A stretch of DNA of 64,000 nt from Paenibacillus sp. FSL K6-3182 (GTDB lineage: Bacteria; Bacillota; Bacilli; Paenibacillales; Paenibacillaceae), in contig NZ_CP150265.1 in the NCBI RefSeq assembly GCF_037976325.1, positions 6,588,501 through 6,652,500 of the forward strand, written 5' to 3'. The notes beneath the pieces were generated by a model, which worked only from the letters and a program-made list of their open reading frames with translations, was not told the origin of the DNA and made no database searches. This document shows positions 62,133 to 64,000 of the stretch, piece by piece (the stretch's first letter is position 1; every line of letters starts with the position of its first letter). A program made the translations under genes and the position numbers.

Positions 62133-62209
62133 TGGGGCGATCGAGGGGAATTGAACCCCCGAGTGTCGGATCCACAAACCGATGCGTTAACCACTTCGCC
62201 ACGACCGCC
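62133..62209 (-). tRNA. tRNA-His (anticodon GTG)
   Basis: Extra G at position -1 opposite C73, as required for His tRNAs; acceptor GCGGTCG/CGATCGC, encoded CCA. Anticodon GTG in 'TTTGTGGAT'. First tRNA after the 23S gene. Confidence 0.95.
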
Positions 62210-62231
62210 ATATATAAAATCAGGTGCTGGA

Positions 62232-62258
62232 CAAAAAAGAAAACCCACTTTTGTGGGT
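62232..62258 (-). terminator. Terminator-like hairpin between 23S rRNA and tRNA-His
   Basis: ACCCAC/GTGGGT with a four-base loop, then TTTTCTTTTTT on the minus strand. It is only 23 bases from tRNA-His, with no room for a separate tRNA promoter, so rRNA transcripts must read through at least in part. Confidence 0.7.
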
Positions 62259-62262
62259 CGTC

Positions 62263-62282
62263 TGCTAATGCACGCATTAGCA
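62263..62282. other. 20-bp palindromic stem in the 23S-tRNA spacer
   Basis: TGCTAATGC-AC-GCATTAGCA, a perfect nine-bp stem with a two-base centre, adjacent to the terminator-like hairpin. Possible processing signal. Confidence 0.5.
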
Positions 62283-62375
62283 AGTTGCGCCCTGAAAACT
62301 GGATACGAAAGATTAGGCTTGCTGAAGCCTTTATGCTGCTGTCTACCGGATGTATGGGTCGCAGTAAACGTGTTT

Positions 62376-64000
<1,625 letters not shown>

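Overview
The window looks like chromosomal DNA of a spore-forming, Gram-positive Bacillales bacterium, most probably Paenibacillus or a close relative (Paenibacillaceae). Pointers are the YesN/YesM-type two-component pair, two secreted enzymes with S-layer homology (SLH) domains, CcpA (cre) and HrcA (CIRCE) operator sequences, GGAGG ribosome binding sites, frequent TTG/GTG starts, and a tRNA cluster next to 23S rRNA. I see no phage, insertion sequence or CRISPR array; the genus is inferred, not proven.

Layout. 1-2610: AraC-type response regulator (cut by the window edge) and its YesM-like kinase. 2991-4871: htpG behind a near-perfect CIRCE operator. 5137-9067: five-gene glycosyltransferase/pyruvyltransferase operon. 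9259-16818: a 2519-residue secreted GH3-CBM6-GH30-CBM6-SLH enzyme with a perfect cre. 17153-18889: TerB-like protein, an E. coli-type thymidine kinase and an unknown protein.

19204-30900: a complete Ter stress module on the minus strand. It holds TerD paralogues (five domains in four genes), TerC, an HpcH/HpaI-like lyase, a four-domain phosphoribosyltransferase-TRSP-StiP-PELOTA fusion, a HAD phosphatase, an ATP-grasp ligase, an XpaC-like protein and TelA. An ECF-type promoter (GGAAC-N16-CGTA) precedes the first TerD gene. The four enzyme genes match the set that comparative genomics has proposed to make a nucleoside-like metabolite linked to TerD/TerC/TelA proteins.

31332-38848: a small membrane peptide, a DctS/DctR-like two-component system and, divergently, a cre-controlled operon for tricarboxylate uptake (tctC-tctB-tctA), an ACT-containing malic enzyme and an HPr-like protein that lacks the phosphorylatable histidine. 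38952-45378: small secreted proteins, short repeats, an ABC-F protein behind a roughly 300-nt attenuator leader and, divergently, a two-gene operon encoding a KAS III-like synthase fused to a haem-oxygenase-like diiron domain plus an unknown partner.

45444-61353: ordinary accessory genes (TraB/GumN, SLH-GH18, M15 peptidase, LLM oxidoreductase, Rrf2 and AraC regulators, alpha/beta hydrolase, ECF sigma factor with an unknown partner, aldo/keto reductase, glutamine amidotransferase, EEP-family enzyme, beta-propeller, DUF2203, GNAT). The AraC/hydrolase pair is bracketed by oppositely oriented copies of a 19-bp repeat. 61675-64000: six tRNA genes (His-Gln-Gly-Cys-Arg-Leu in transcription order) and the 3' part of a 23S rRNA gene, with no recognisable 5S gene between them.

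Best candidates for new biology are the KAS III-diiron fusion operon, the Ter metabolite module with its unusual four-domain fusion, the HrcA-type operator on htpG, the ABC-F attenuator, and the His-less HPr homologue in the malate operon.
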